From contig JAPFFF010000001.1 in assembly GCA_039105265.1 (NCBI GenBank), positions 7,006,001-7,070,000 on the forward strand: a stretch of DNA of 64,000 nucleotides, written 5' to 3'. The stretch comes from Tritrichomonas musculus. Its lineage: Eukaryota > Parabasalia > Tritrichomonadida > Tritrichomonadidae. Made by a program: the position numbers and the translations under genes. The notes beneath the pieces were generated by a model. It saw only the letters and a list, made by a program, of their open reading frames with translations, did not search any database and had not been told where the DNA came from. Positions 33,420 through 43,836 of this stretch are shown one piece after another; position 1 is the stretch's first letter; every line of letters starts with the position of its first letter.

Positions 33420-34583
33420 ATGAATGAATACATCGAAGACACAGCGAGTACACGCAGCTACAAAGAATCAATTAATTATCCTTTCAAATCTAAATACAAA
33501 TACATCAAAGACACAAACATTAAAACAGAGCCATACATACCGGATTTCCGATTGAAAACAGTAAAGAAACTATCAAAACCTGACTTCTCATTTGAGCCTC
33601 ATTGTTGGGAAATGGATATAATGTTTGCATTAAACAAAGCTTATCTCGTCCTAATCAATGTAAACACGAAATACTTAATTGTTGAACCGATTGCGGACAG
33701 AACTGAGTTAACTATAATCAAAGTAATTGATAAACTAGTCAATAAAAGGAATATCAGAATCGAAACAATTAAATGTGATGGTGAACAGGCTTTTATATCA
33801 AATGCATTCAAAAGTTATTGCAACGGAGACGAAAGATACCAATCAAACAAACCGTCAATTAAATTCAAAGCCCCAAACAAAATAAAGTTAATCATTGATG
33901 ATTCACCTTTCACGAATGCACATAAATGTGTTGATGCAGTAATCAGAACTTTACGAAACGCCTTCGGTCAATCACAACAACGAATGACAAACAATGTATT
34001 GATGCTACAAACGGTTAAATGGTACAATAACACACCTCATTCATCTCTTCGTTTATTGAATCCTTTATACACATCATTTGATGAAGAAACTGATGAATAC
34101 CTTGACAAACGACAATCAAAATACATTTATCTTACACCTCAACAGATGCAAGACGACCGCGACCTTGAATGGCAATACATAAGAGCGAAATCAATGCAAT
34201 TGAAAGAGATTCAACAAAAACAACGATTTAAAGGTCTTCTGTCATATAAACCCAAAAATATAATACTCATTCATACCGATTACGGAAAAACAGAAAAGAA
34301 ACATGAAAAGCGAAGAAGAGTATTCAATGAACTCGCTGAATTCATTTGCTATGAGTCCGGAAACGTTAAATGTAAACTATTAAATCCTTTACGTCAAACT
34401 AACAAAACACTGAAGAACAAAACAATAATAACAGTTCCTATCATGTACACAAAATATGTTTGTTCATCAATAGATGCTTTGAATACAACAGAGCTGAAAA
34501 CGTTTTTGTTTCATCATCGACGTTATGCCATTGATCCTGTAAATCATAAATATGTTTCTCTTTGTCATATTCATAGATGTTGA
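33420..34583 (+). pseudogene. Maverick integrase, E-1 copy (not whole)
   Basis: Nearly identical to the integrase at 13111 over most of its length, with the same start and the same TTTATTTTTG leader. The catalytic core region (CWEMDIMF, IKCDGEQAF) is present. This copy belongs to the broken E-1. Confidence 0.8.
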
Positions 34584-35895
34584 CATTAATGTTATGATTC
34601 TTGGCTGATTCTTTCATTTCTTCAATCGTGATTCCTTTGAATGAGTTTATTAATTGATTTGCTTCTTTTGTAGGTTTAGTTGAATAAGTTATTCCGTGTT
34701 CTTCACATAATATTTTCTTTGCTGCTGCTGTTCTGTTGGAGATTTTAAATGTTCGTGTTTCAATAAGTTGCTTATTCAAACAACAAGCAAGGAAACGATA
34801 CCAACACAAACAATCATCAACGTTATCAATAATGATATATTTATTTTTAATGAATTCTTTTGGTAAATCATCAATCTTTCCTGTTATCTTAACGACTCGT
34901 GAGATTGTAAACGAAACAGACCAAACGATACATAATTTGATGTTTGAAGTAGTGGTTTCATATTCATGTATTTTTGATTCAACATACAGTTTAACTTTGT
35001 CAATATCTTTATTCTCTCTGACTATTATCGGAATTGATGATTTATAGTTTTTCCATTTGATTTCACTTGCTTCATATGTATATCTTTCACTTTCATTCTT
35101 TGGCGGAATCTCAAATATGCCTGTCAATTGAAAATATATTTTGAACGGTTTCACTTCTTGTTTAAATACAGTTTCAGTCAAATATTAATTAATGCTTTCA
35201 ATTGATGATACACCGTTTTTGTAATATATTTTAATCGGTTCTTTACTGTCTTCATCTAATCGTTCAACCTTTTCACTATCGTTTGGGTATTGGTCAATGA
35301 AATGACTACATGCTTCAACTGCTTCATCAAAGTTTTCAGGTTCATTGATTATGAAATATGAATCATTTTTTGAATGAACACCTTTATAGCCAAACTTTTT
35401 GAGGTATTCAATTAATTCAGCATTTTCATTGTTGAATCGAATATCTTCATATCGTTGAGGTTGTTTGTTTGTCTTTGGCGGTAATGGTCTCAATAATATA
35501 TTTTCAGATTTAATTAATTGAAGGGCTTTGTTGAGTGCATCATGAGCTATTTTGATGTTGGACTCGATTTGTTTTTGTTTTTGTTGTTGTTCATCATCTT
35601 GTTCTTCTTCAAATTGTTCCTCTTCCTCCTCCTCTTCTTCTGGTTCTTCTGCTTCTCTTTTCATTCTTTTAACGAAATCTAATATTGATATGTCATTGAT
35701 TCTATCACCTTCATGTTCTCTAAAACCAAATGAATTCAGATAGTTTTCTAAGATTGATTTGAAGTGTTTAACATCATAATCACTAGGTTTAGATGTTGAC
35801 AAGCGAGGTTTTAATTGAAGTTCATTATTGATATACCTGATTTGTTCAATAACAAATGATTTGGTATCTTTTTGATAGTAATAACGCGAACTCAT
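34480..35895 (-). pseudogene. Family B DNA polymerase remnant, E-1 (N-terminal region)
   Basis: Matches the first 460 residues or so of the PolB at 24464, including the acidic Glu/Gln-rich stretch and the DDCLCWYRFLACCLN region. The exonuclease and polymerase domains are not here. Broken, with about two breaks. Confidence 0.85.
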
Positions 35896-35987
35896 TTATG
35901 ATATAATTAAAAAATCAAATTATTTGAAATTTGAAAAAATGTTAAATCAAAAAATAAAAAATAATTCAGGTTTTTTATTTCATTGAA

Positions 35988-36395
35988 ATGACAGAATTAA
36001 GAGAGATAATGAAGCATGTTGAAGAAATACATCATTTGTTAACAATATTAATTGCTAAATCAGATGATAATGAAGGTTCATTTGACAATGACAATAATGA
36101 TTCATCAGATGAAGAGAATCAAATAAAAGATGATAAACCAAAACGAGCTTTATTCAATTCATCAAAGTTCTTGAACGCTCATGACCGTGAATTAGTTATA
36201 CAGTTCCTTGATGATGAACGAATGAAAGAAATAATGAAACTACCACAACATAAACAAGCATCATTTGCAAAACAATTGATTCAAAAGCATTTAAATATAA
36301 ATATAACATCATACATGATTAACAGGATTCTCACATTCAAAAGGCAAAAGACGCATGACAATGAAGATGACAATGATAACAAAAAGAGCTATTAA
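35988..36395 (+). CDS. Small protein with helix-turn-helix-like domain (135 aa), E-1
   Basis: One residue differs from the E-2 copy at 29163. Same position next to the polymerase and same architecture. Confidence 0.6.
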   Translation: MTELREIMKHVEEIHHLLTILIAKSDDNEGSFDNDNNDSSDEENQIKDDKPKRALFNSSKFLNAHDRELVIQFLDDERMKEIMKLPQHKQASFAKQLIQKHLNINITSYMINRILTFKRQKTHDNEDDNDNKKSY

Positions 36396-36492
36396 AAGGG
36401 GTAATTTTAACCTTCAATTGAAATCAAATAAATGACTTATATTTTAGGTATCAGTCATCAAAAATCATTTTGAAGTTTTATTTTTGGTTTAA

Positions 36493-36738
36493 ATGAATAG
36501 TGCTATTAATGGTTTGAGTTGTGATACATCATCTTTACACGCTCAGTTTAGAAGGGTAAAGGATAAGATATTTGATAAATGTATGAATTCTGAAGATGAC
36601 GCATTAAACGGAACTTTTGATAAGATGATTCACATACTGTCGATATATAAACAGCTATTTAATGATATTGAATCAATTAAGATACAATTAAGAACCATTG
36701 ATGAACGTATTAAATCAGCTGAACAAATGACTTTATAA
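36493..36738 (+). CDS. Small helical protein (81 aa), E-1
   Basis: Protein identical to the E-2 copy at 29668, with the same TTTTATTTTTGG leader. Confidence 0.55.
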   Translation: MNSAINGLSCDTSSLHAQFRRVKDKIFDKCMNSEDDALNGTFDKMIHILSIYKQLFNDIESIKIQLRTIDERIKSAEQMTL

Positions 36739-36802
36739 ATGAATCATTGAATGGCTCATCATTAATGTTGTTTTATTTTTACCTAAAACGAATAACTTAA
36801 AT

Positions 36803-37372
36803 ATGAATAAAGCACGTATTCTATCATCAGAAAACGATGCATCAGTTAAGCAGGAACAATCAACCAGTATTAATATAAACATCAAACCAAAGCAACCACA
36901 ATCAGTTGAATATCCATCAGTTCAACCATTACCACAATCATCTCAAGCCACAAATTTTACTTTACCTCAGATGAATGGAGTATATCAATCACAGCTTCCA
37001 ACAAACAGCGTTTCACTAGAAAGGGGTATAAGTGATATAGGAGCTGATATAACAGAACTTGAAGCCAGAAACAAATTCCTTGAGATATTGTTGTCAATCT
37101 ATGAAACAAACCCAATAAAAGTCAATGATTTATTGATTTGTCATTCAAATACATTAATGGAGCTCATCAAATTACTAACACAAGCAGATAAAGTTGAATT
37201 GATTGTCAATGATGATTGTGCGTGTAATGGTTGTGTTTCTCGTTCCAAATATCTTTTGATTGATAGGATATTGGTTTACAAAAATAATGAATCAAATGAC
37301 TTGAAATACAAATACAATAGCATTTATACAGAACTCATTAGACACAACATTTCATTGAAAACATGTATTTAA
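36803..37372 (+). CDS. Unknown 189-aa protein with Cys cluster, E-1
   Basis: Close copy of 29962 with start MNKARILSSEND. The leader region differs from that of E-2 but keeps GTTTTATTTTTACC. Confidence 0.55.
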   Translation: MNKARILSSENDASVKQEQSTSININIKPKQPQSVEYPSVQPLPQSSQATNFTLPQMNGVYQSQLPTNSVSLERGISDIGADITELEARNKFLEILLSIYETNPIKVNDLLICHSNTLMELIKLLTQADKVELIVNDDCACNGCVSRSKYLLIDRILVYKNNESNDLKYKYNSIYTELIRHNISLKTCI

Positions 37373-37382
37373 AAACCAATAA

Positions 37383-37514
37383 ATGATATATGAAATATTA
37401 GTTGTTTCATTATTAACAGGTTTATTTTTAGTGAAGATTGTTGAAGTATCATTAATGATGCCTGACAAAGAACCAGAACTCAGTGAAGAGATAAGAACAA
37501 AAATGTATTCATGA
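37383..37514 (+). CDS. Conserved 43-aa membrane micro-protein, E-1
   Basis: Same frame and almost the same DNA as 30548-30679. Confidence 0.5.
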   Translation: MIYEILVVSLLTGLFLVKIVEVSLMMPDKEPELSEEIRTKMYS

Positions 37515-37538
37515 AGAGCTTTAACGAAAACTAAAGAA

Positions 37539-38483
37539 ATGAAAGGTTTCATGAAACCGACGCACTTTAATTATAAAGAGATTTTATTCTCTGATAGCTC
37601 TGATTATGATGATGACCGAATGAGCTTTGCATTTGAATATGAATCATTCAGACCAACAGTTAATGAAAAGACATTTAATATCGATGATGAGATGAACAAA
37701 GCTTATCAACGCAATGAATCAAAAATAAAGAATGAATCAATCAGACCGATCGCGAAAGGAATCTATGCACAATACAATTCATTGAACATACTTGTCGGAA
37801 ATCAAGGAAGAGGAAAGAGCCATGTAGTTTTAAGAGATATCATTCAAATGTCAAGATTAAAGAACTCTGACTTTCATTTAATCGTTTATATATCTAAGAG
37901 CGGAACAATCAATGATGCTACATTTATTGCTCAACGTGAATTGATACAACTTCCGATCAAAGTCATTAGTGATTCAAACGCTGAAGAATATCTTAAACAA
38001 CTTGATTTATATAAAGAATTGTATGATAAATATTGTTCGACCCCAAAAATAGTAATTAAAGGGACGGAGTCACCTTTTGCGAAGCAAAATGAAAAGAAGT
38101 TAAATGATATGTTTGAGTTTCTTCATATCGATAAGCTAGGTCAACCGAATAAACCGCTAAACACTATCATTCTTTGTGAAGACGCGAGCCGTTCATTAAT
38201 TTTAAAGACTGATTACTTTACAAATTATGTTTCACAACTTCGACATAAACATTCAATCGTATATATTAATATTCAGTTCTTCAAAGCAATCAAAACTGAT
38301 TACAAGAATAATGCAACATCATTCTTTATCTTTAGTGGTTATTCTCGTCAAAAGCTAAGTTATGTATATCATCAAGTTCCGATTCCGATTGAGTTTGAAC
38401 ATTTATGGCAAAAATATAAAGACTTATCAGGTCATCAATTCGTGTTAGTCAATACGAGAACAAACACAATTGAGATTCATTAA
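37539..38483 (+). CDS. DNA-packaging ATPase, E-1 copy (314 aa)
   Basis: Walker A and B as in the 304-aa copy at 30704. It is ten residues longer because of an in-frame hairpin-bearing insert at about 38059-38089, lying between IVI and NEKKLND of the sibling proteins. The insert sits in a linker between Walker A and Walker B. Confidence 0.75.
   Translation: MKGFMKPTHFNYKEILFSDSSDYDDDRMSFAFEYESFRPTVNEKTFNIDDEMNKAYQRNESKIKNESIRPIAKGIYAQYNSLNILVGNQGRGKSHVVLRDIIQMSRLKNSDFHLIVYISKSGTINDATFIAQRELIQLPIKVISDSNAEEYLKQLDLYKELYDKYCSTPKIVIKGTESPFAKQNEKKLNDMFEFLHIDKLGQPNKPLNTIILCEDASRSLILKTDYFTNYVSQLRHKHSIVYINIQFFKAIKTDYKNNATSFFIFSGYSRQKLSYVYHQVPIPIEFEHLWQKYKDLSGHQFVLVNTRTNTIEIH
38061..38089. repeat. Double-hairpin insert in the E-1 ATPase gene
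   Basis: Two adjacent small hairpins: GGGAC-GGA-GTCACC (38061-38074, with one bulged base) and TTTTGC-GAA-GCAAAA (38075-38089). The sibling genes at 30704 and 52435 lack it. The second hairpin contains GCGAAGC, known as a very stable DNA mini-hairpin. Confidence 0.75.
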
Positions 38484-38935
38484 TCTAATACAATTTGTTG
38501 TTGAACACCTACAAACAGACGAGGTGTATTGATATTATATTTTTGTCTCATCTGTTCGATGAGTTCCTTTGTTTTCTTATCATTAACTTTCCTGATACTG
38601 TAATTATAATACTTGTAATCTTTAAATGATTGTTCTTCATTTGAGCCTTCAGCGAAGAACTCAAGTGAATTCGTTGATATTCTTCTTCTGACATTTGATG
38701 TTAATGTTATATATTCGAGCCCGAGTTTAATAATCTCATCATGATATAATCGTTTAAATTCATTATCTTTGTTCTTCAATGATATGTATATCACTTTAGC
38801 TTTATATGCAGCATTTCCGCAAGGTATCGGGTATCTATCACACAGAATTGAGAAATCACATTGTTTAAACTTCTCTGATTCATCTAACATTTCAATAAGT
38901 GAATTAATGTAATCATAAACTTTTGGTGTTGACAT
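38480..38935 (-). CDS. Unknown 151-aa protein, E-1
   Basis: Close copy of 31615, convergent with the ATPase with a four-base overlap. Confidence 0.6.
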   Translation of the reverse strand: MSTPKVYDYINSLIEMLDESEKFKQCDFSILCDRYPIPCGNAAYKAKVIYISLKNKDNEFKRLYHDEIIKLGLEYITLTSNVRRRISTNSLEFFAEGSNEEQSFKDYKYYNYSIRKVNDKKTKELIEQMRQKYNINTPRLFVGVQQQIVLD

Positions 38936-38965
38936 ATCTTTATCATGAAATTAAAAAACAAAAAA

Positions 38966-39477
38966 CAAAAATAAAGTTCATCAGCTTGAGAATGAATTAA
39001 ATGAATTGTCTAATAAATGAGTTCTTCAAGTTCAGCTATTAATTGTTCAGTACCGTTGAATTTCTTTAGTTGTTTAATAAAGTAATTTATCTCTTTTAGT
39101 ACTTCATCTATGATATCATCATTATCGTAGAGGTATTTTAAAGCGGGTCTCCATCCTTTTAGCTTTTTATTGATTCTATTAATGAGGGTGCTTAATTGTT
39201 CCGCTTGGTTTGACATTATAAATTGCTGATAAAAAAATAAAAAATTTTTGAAAGTTCGATTTTTTGAGTTGTGTTATTTTTGTTCATTAGTCGTGTTGAC
39301 AGCGGGCTTTAGCCTGACGGAAACCGACTGATATATACTACTAAACAAGTTCAAAGATGTAAATTCAAAGATGAAGATTCAAAAGTGTCTACCGTCAACT
39401 TAAAATATGTATTTTAACCCTACCCCTTTTGATACCCCTTTTATCTCACCCCTCCAGCCGGTCTACTATATACTACT
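38966..39477. repeat. E-1 right terminal inverted repeat
   Basis: Inverse of 3527-4038, ending CTACTATATACTACT. Confidence 0.85.
39010..39216 (-). CDS. Terminal-repeat-embedded small helical protein (68 aa), E-1 right
   Basis: Right-end copy of 3788, differing by one or two residues. Confidence 0.65.
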   Translation of the reverse strand: MSNQAEQLSTLINRINKKLKGWRPALKYLYDNDDIIDEVLKEINYFIKQLKKFNGTEQLIAELEELIY

Positions 39478-39483
39478 GGCGTT
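39478..39483. repeat. Target-site duplication GGCGTT, right of E-1
   Basis: Matches 3521-3526. Confidence 0.85.
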
Positions 39484-39628
39484 TTATGGGCGTTTTGGGG
39501 TAGTATGCGGTATGGGTCCCATATGTGGATTTTGAATTTTAACCCGAATATGGGCCCAAATATGGGCCATTTATGGGCGTTTTAAGTGGATTCTATCTGA
39601 CCTGGATTATTGATACACTATCACTACT
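39484..39628. repeat. E-A terminal repeat, outer copy, right part, with E-A tip
   Basis: Continues 3464-3526 after E-1 and matches 2874-3018 with few changes. It ends CACTATCACTACT, which read inward is AGTAGTGATAGTG, in line with the tips of the other elements. The next bases (AATACC, 39629-39634) are the expected target duplication, whose partner lies left of the window. Confidence 0.65.
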
Positions 39629-40038
39629 AATACCAACATTTTTGAATGTGCTGCTGTTAAAGCATTTTTGATAACAGTTATTTTACTCATCAGTTGTGAA
39701 TTTAATTGAAGGTTTATATTCTTTCCTTTCATTACTGATTGCTTTTCAATGACATTTTTGTAATCACTTGATTTGATGTTGTTCTTCTTCAATGAAACAC
39801 CTTTGAGCTTTAATGAAATTGTTTTGTCATCTGACCAAATCGTATAACACTTGGCACATAAAGCAACTTGATTTGCTCCGAACTTTTCTACACAGCATCC
39901 GAGTATCTTTTTCTCATCATATACATCATTGATTGCAGGGTTTGGCATAAAGCTATAAATGTGTTTGTCATAAAATGTTTTGTCTTTGATGACGTAATCA
40001 AACAACTGGTCAATCGGTTTATCCATATCACCAGCGAT
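39629..40038 (-). pseudogene. E-X: family B polymerase fragment (C-terminal region)
   Basis: Matches the PolB at 24464 from about residue 1379 nearly to the end (DKPIDQLFDYVIKDK ... LTAAHSKML). It is flanked on the left by the tip of E-A and on the right by the tip of E-3. It is therefore a piece of another Maverick split by two insertions, and only this scrap is visible. Confidence 0.8.
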
Positions 40039-40327
40039 AGTAGTGTAGTATGTGCGTATTGGGGGTCAGATAATTAATCACATCTGACGGCCTACTCCAT
40101 GTTAGTCGCTCAAGGGTTTCACGCGATTTTTCTTATTTTTAACCCCATTTTCAGAACTCAAGGTTTTCTAGCTCACTGTCTACAACACTGTGAGTCCCAA
40201 CTATGAAACTCAATGATTTCTAGCACTTTTTTGGAGTCGAATAATTTGAGCCTCCAATTGACAGCTTGTGAACGCCATAAAATTTAAATCCATCGATTAT
40301 CAAAATTAATTTTTTATTTCCACCCAA
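40039..40327. other. Terminal non-coding part of E-3
   Basis: GC-richer at the tip, with an imperfect inverted pair around GGGGGTCAGAT and ATCTGACGGCC (40060-40093). No gene seen. It ends with TTTTTTATTTCCACCCAA before the next start codon. Confidence 0.4.
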
Positions 40328-40631
40328 ATGCGATACGATTACCGATCACTTAAAAATATTAGTAATGATGATATTGTTGAATTAATCAATTCTATCAATA
40401 CACTTTTCAATGCAAATCTACCAATGTTCATTCCCATTAAATAAATCAAAGAATCTCAATGATGAACAACGTAATAAAGTATTAGCATTTGCAAATGAAA
40501 ATAAACAACTCATCTTGGATCAACCATCTGCTACAAGAAATGAATTCCTTCAAAAGCTTGTTCGCGATAAATTGAATATTAATCTTTCTGCATACATGTC
40601 TTGTAAAATAATTACTATGCTCAGTATTTGA
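40328..40631 (+). pseudogene. Small helix-turn-helix-like protein of E-3 (not whole)
   Basis: The end reads FLQKLVRDKLNINLSAYMSCKIITML, the recurrent module of the 135-aa and 192-aa proteins. It ends eleven bases inside the convergent fibre gene. About one break. Confidence 0.55.
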
Positions 40632-43600
40632 ATACAGCAAGCGTTTTATCATCTATTATTGCAGTGATAACCCCCACAGTCATACGTTTAATCTTTGATG
40701 TTATTGCAGTTTCACCACTGAGAATCTTCAATTTATTGTCTTCATTATCAATAAATACTTCATCTCCAATACCATAACAAGATGAATCATCAACTTTTAC
40801 AAGATAATCACCATGGGAAGTGAAGGTAATACAATTATTTTTTTGGTCAATTCTAACACAAATACCAACATATTCTTTCCATGTTCCTGAAGTCTTGACA
40901 CTACAAATACAATCAGTTGTATCATCTGCTGTTGAAGGTATCCATTCATCACCAACATGTTTGTAAACCTTACCAGTCATATATACTGGAGCTCCAATAA
41001 CGAAATCATTTATTGAATTTACAGATGATTCAATCGGTGAGTAATGTGTGATTGTATTTGAACCGTTTGATGTTATCTTGCCAGAAACATGTAAATTTGA
41101 ATCAATTGTTGTATTTCTTGCAGTACCAAACATGCTAAATGATTGAAATCTATGACCATCAACATATATAAATACTTCACCAGTATCAGCAGTTTTTGAA
41201 GACCTATACATAAAGACAGTATTATAAGTATCATTATATCCAAATCTAAATAAAGCAAGTGTATTAGAATCAATAGAACTAAAGAAACTTGCAATATTAC
41301 TTTCGGTACTATTAATTGTTAATGAACCATCATTATTTTTTGATACATAACCCGACAAATCGACAGGTTCAGGAATTTCACTCTTCACTTGGTCAATAGC
41401 ACGGGTCAATTCTGTTTTCAATGCAAAATTATCATTCACATATTTCACAGATGAAATCATATTATCGTTCACAGGTTGGTTGCTGATTAATGTGATAGAT
41501 GCATCATATATATTGGTTAGTGTATCGTCCGCGGCTCTCAATGAAACAATACGTGTAGCTACACGAATATCTATTGATTCGCTTGACTCACTACTTACTG
41601 ATTTGTATATGAGATTTGCACCCTTTCGTCCAGAATACGTATATTCAGCTTCTTCATATGATGCATCATCAGCATTTCGTTTGAACTTCACAATAATATT
41701 TTTAGTTGTCAATACTCTTCTTATATATTCATCTGGGATTGCACAACCACTATCATTCTGTGTACATTGAATTGTGAATCGTTCTGGATTTTCATCAACA
41801 ACATTCGAGTCTTTGATAAATGGTGATTCGATTTGTGCTCTAATGAAATTGTATGCTATAGGATTATTATTTCTATGTGCTGCAATATACGATACATATA
41901 CAATTTGTCCATCATCATGACGCCATATTATTCTATCAATGCGTTTACCATTGCTATCATATCTGTCCAAGCAATCAAAAGTGTTAGTAGAGCCATTTGG
42001 TTTAAATATTACATCAATACGCATAATATCATCATCTTGATTATCTCCCCAATTAACATCAAATACCAAATGAACTCCAGCATTTGGTAGCTTAGGGGTA
42101 ATATATGCACCGTCATATAATTTTGCAGGATATTCAATATTCAATTCAGTGCCATACAACGCAGTACTCAACGCAGATTCATTAATCAAATCTGTTGGAA
42201 TTGTTGGAATATCTGTTTTCAATGCATACTTATCCAATTCATAAGCCAATTCATCCTCATCAACAAACTTCTCATCAGCTTGTGCACTAGTATAATACGG
42301 TGTCAAATCAACATCTTTAATATCACTCTTCAGTGCGTATTTATCTTGGAGAAATGCAAGATTAACAACACAGTTTTTGTTCGTTTCATCATAATCTTCA
42401 TTTGCAATATAACAACTTATTACATTGATTCTATGTTGGTTATCAAAATCATAAACAACTCCACAACTTGAACTCATTTCTAATGTTAATGCTATATTTT
42501 GAACGCCATTATTTAAAACATAATCATTATTATTAATACTTGATATAGTGAATATTCCTTGATATTTAATACTTTCATCAGTCTTATCATATCCATCAAA
42601 TAACATTCCATATTGTTTCCATTTTTCAAAATATTGACTTGCATTAGTATAAAGAACCGAAAGAGTATTAATACTATTACCTTCATCATAAGTTAATTCT
42701 AATTCTTGATTGAAAGTAATTGTTTTATCAATTATTTCTGGAATATCAGATTTTAATGCATAAGTGTTTGACACATATCTAGCCGAATAAGCGTTTTTGT
42801 CTGTTGGTTCGACAGTTTTGGTTATTGAACATGATAATATTTCTGGTGTTTCACCAGTTCCTGGATTGATTAATTCATGGGAGTTATACAGATACCAAAG
42901 ACTAGAATCACTTCCTTCCATACGCAGTATCTGAGAGGGTAGATTATCATCATCGTCATTGTACGAATAGTCTGCGTGAACATAATGGGCCGTATAGTAA
43001 CTGTCTGATGATACAATATCCAACCCATATTGCTCAATCAGTATATGATATGGGTCGTAATCCAAATCAAGAATTGTATTATTGGCGATTGTGAATTGAA
43101 TAGTTGTTTGTCCCTCAATAATCTCTGGGATTTCGCTTTTCACTTGCTCAATAATCTTTGGGAGGTCTTCTTTTGAAACATATTCTCTGGCACAAGAATC
43201 CAAAGCCGCTTGAAGACCTTCATTAGCTGCCATACTTGTTAAACACATTGATGCTTGAGCTGATAATGGTTTAACATCATCAGCCATCAATTTCTGAAAC
43301 ATTTCGTCTGATAATTGGTCTCTTATGTTCAATTGCAACTCACTATTTTTGAGAACTATGGGTATCTCTGACAAGTCTTCTTTTTTTGCATACAATGTCA
43401 TATCTGGCAAGTCTTCTGTTTTCGCGTATGGTTCCAAAGCAGTTGTCAAAGCAGATTCATTAACCAAATCTGTAGGTATTTCAGGTATGTCAGTTGATAA
43501 TGCAAAATTGTTAACAATGTAATCACGTAATGTATTAACAGCGTTTTGAATTTCTTCACTACTAGCATACTTTAATAATTCTTTATTGAATTCCTCTGTT

Positions 43601-43635
43601 TTCAAATAATCGAATAAATCAGTTGTAATCATCAA
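40621..43635 (-). pseudogene. Tail-fibre-like protein of E-3, main part (1004 aa)
   Basis: Long chain of YALKSDIPE, YALKTDIPTIPTDLINESALS and YYTSAQADEKFVDEDELAYELDKY fibre units separated by unrelated globular blocks. The last 130 residues are nearly the same as in the 920-aa fibre at 18186, while the inner blocks differ entirely. The start region is in a second frame at 43619-43822, so this copy is not whole (about one break). Confidence 0.65.
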
Positions 43636-43822
43636 GATTCGTAAGCTTTGCGTAAGGTTTCAATAATTCTTTCAATTCCTCGGTATTCAAGCTTGACCCC
43701 AAATTATTTCCGTTATTACACTTACACCCACATGAAGTGGCATATTGTTTTATGTATTCTATTATTAATTCATCTATTGTATTTACCCTTTTGATACCAC
43801 CTGCTTGCTCTATCGTAAACAT
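43619..43822 (-). pseudogene. N-terminal piece of the E-3 fibre
   Basis: Begins MFTIEQAGGIKRVNTIDELI, matching the start of the E-2 fibre (MFTIEQSGHVTKTNTIDGLI). It carries a Cys-rich CGCKCNNGN stretch. It lies 14 bases from the divergent 886-aa gene. Confidence 0.6.
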
Positions 43823-43836
43823 TTTGAACATAATAA

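Larger units (their letters stand above)
3527..39477. mobile_element. E-1: Maverick/Polinton, carrying E-2 inside it
   Basis: It starts AGTAGTATATAGTAGACCGG and ends with the exact inverse, with GGCGTT on both sides. The terminal inverted repeats are about 512 bp (3527-4038 and 38966-39477). Its own parts are the left arm with the first part of the capsid gene (3527-6455) and, after E-2, the rest of the capsid gene, integrase, polymerase remnants, four small genes, packaging ATPase and the 151-aa gene (32603-39477). E-1 is broken, with roughly three to four breaks, and carries fewer genes than E-2. Its surviving parts are very close to E-2, so it is recent. Confidence 0.85.
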
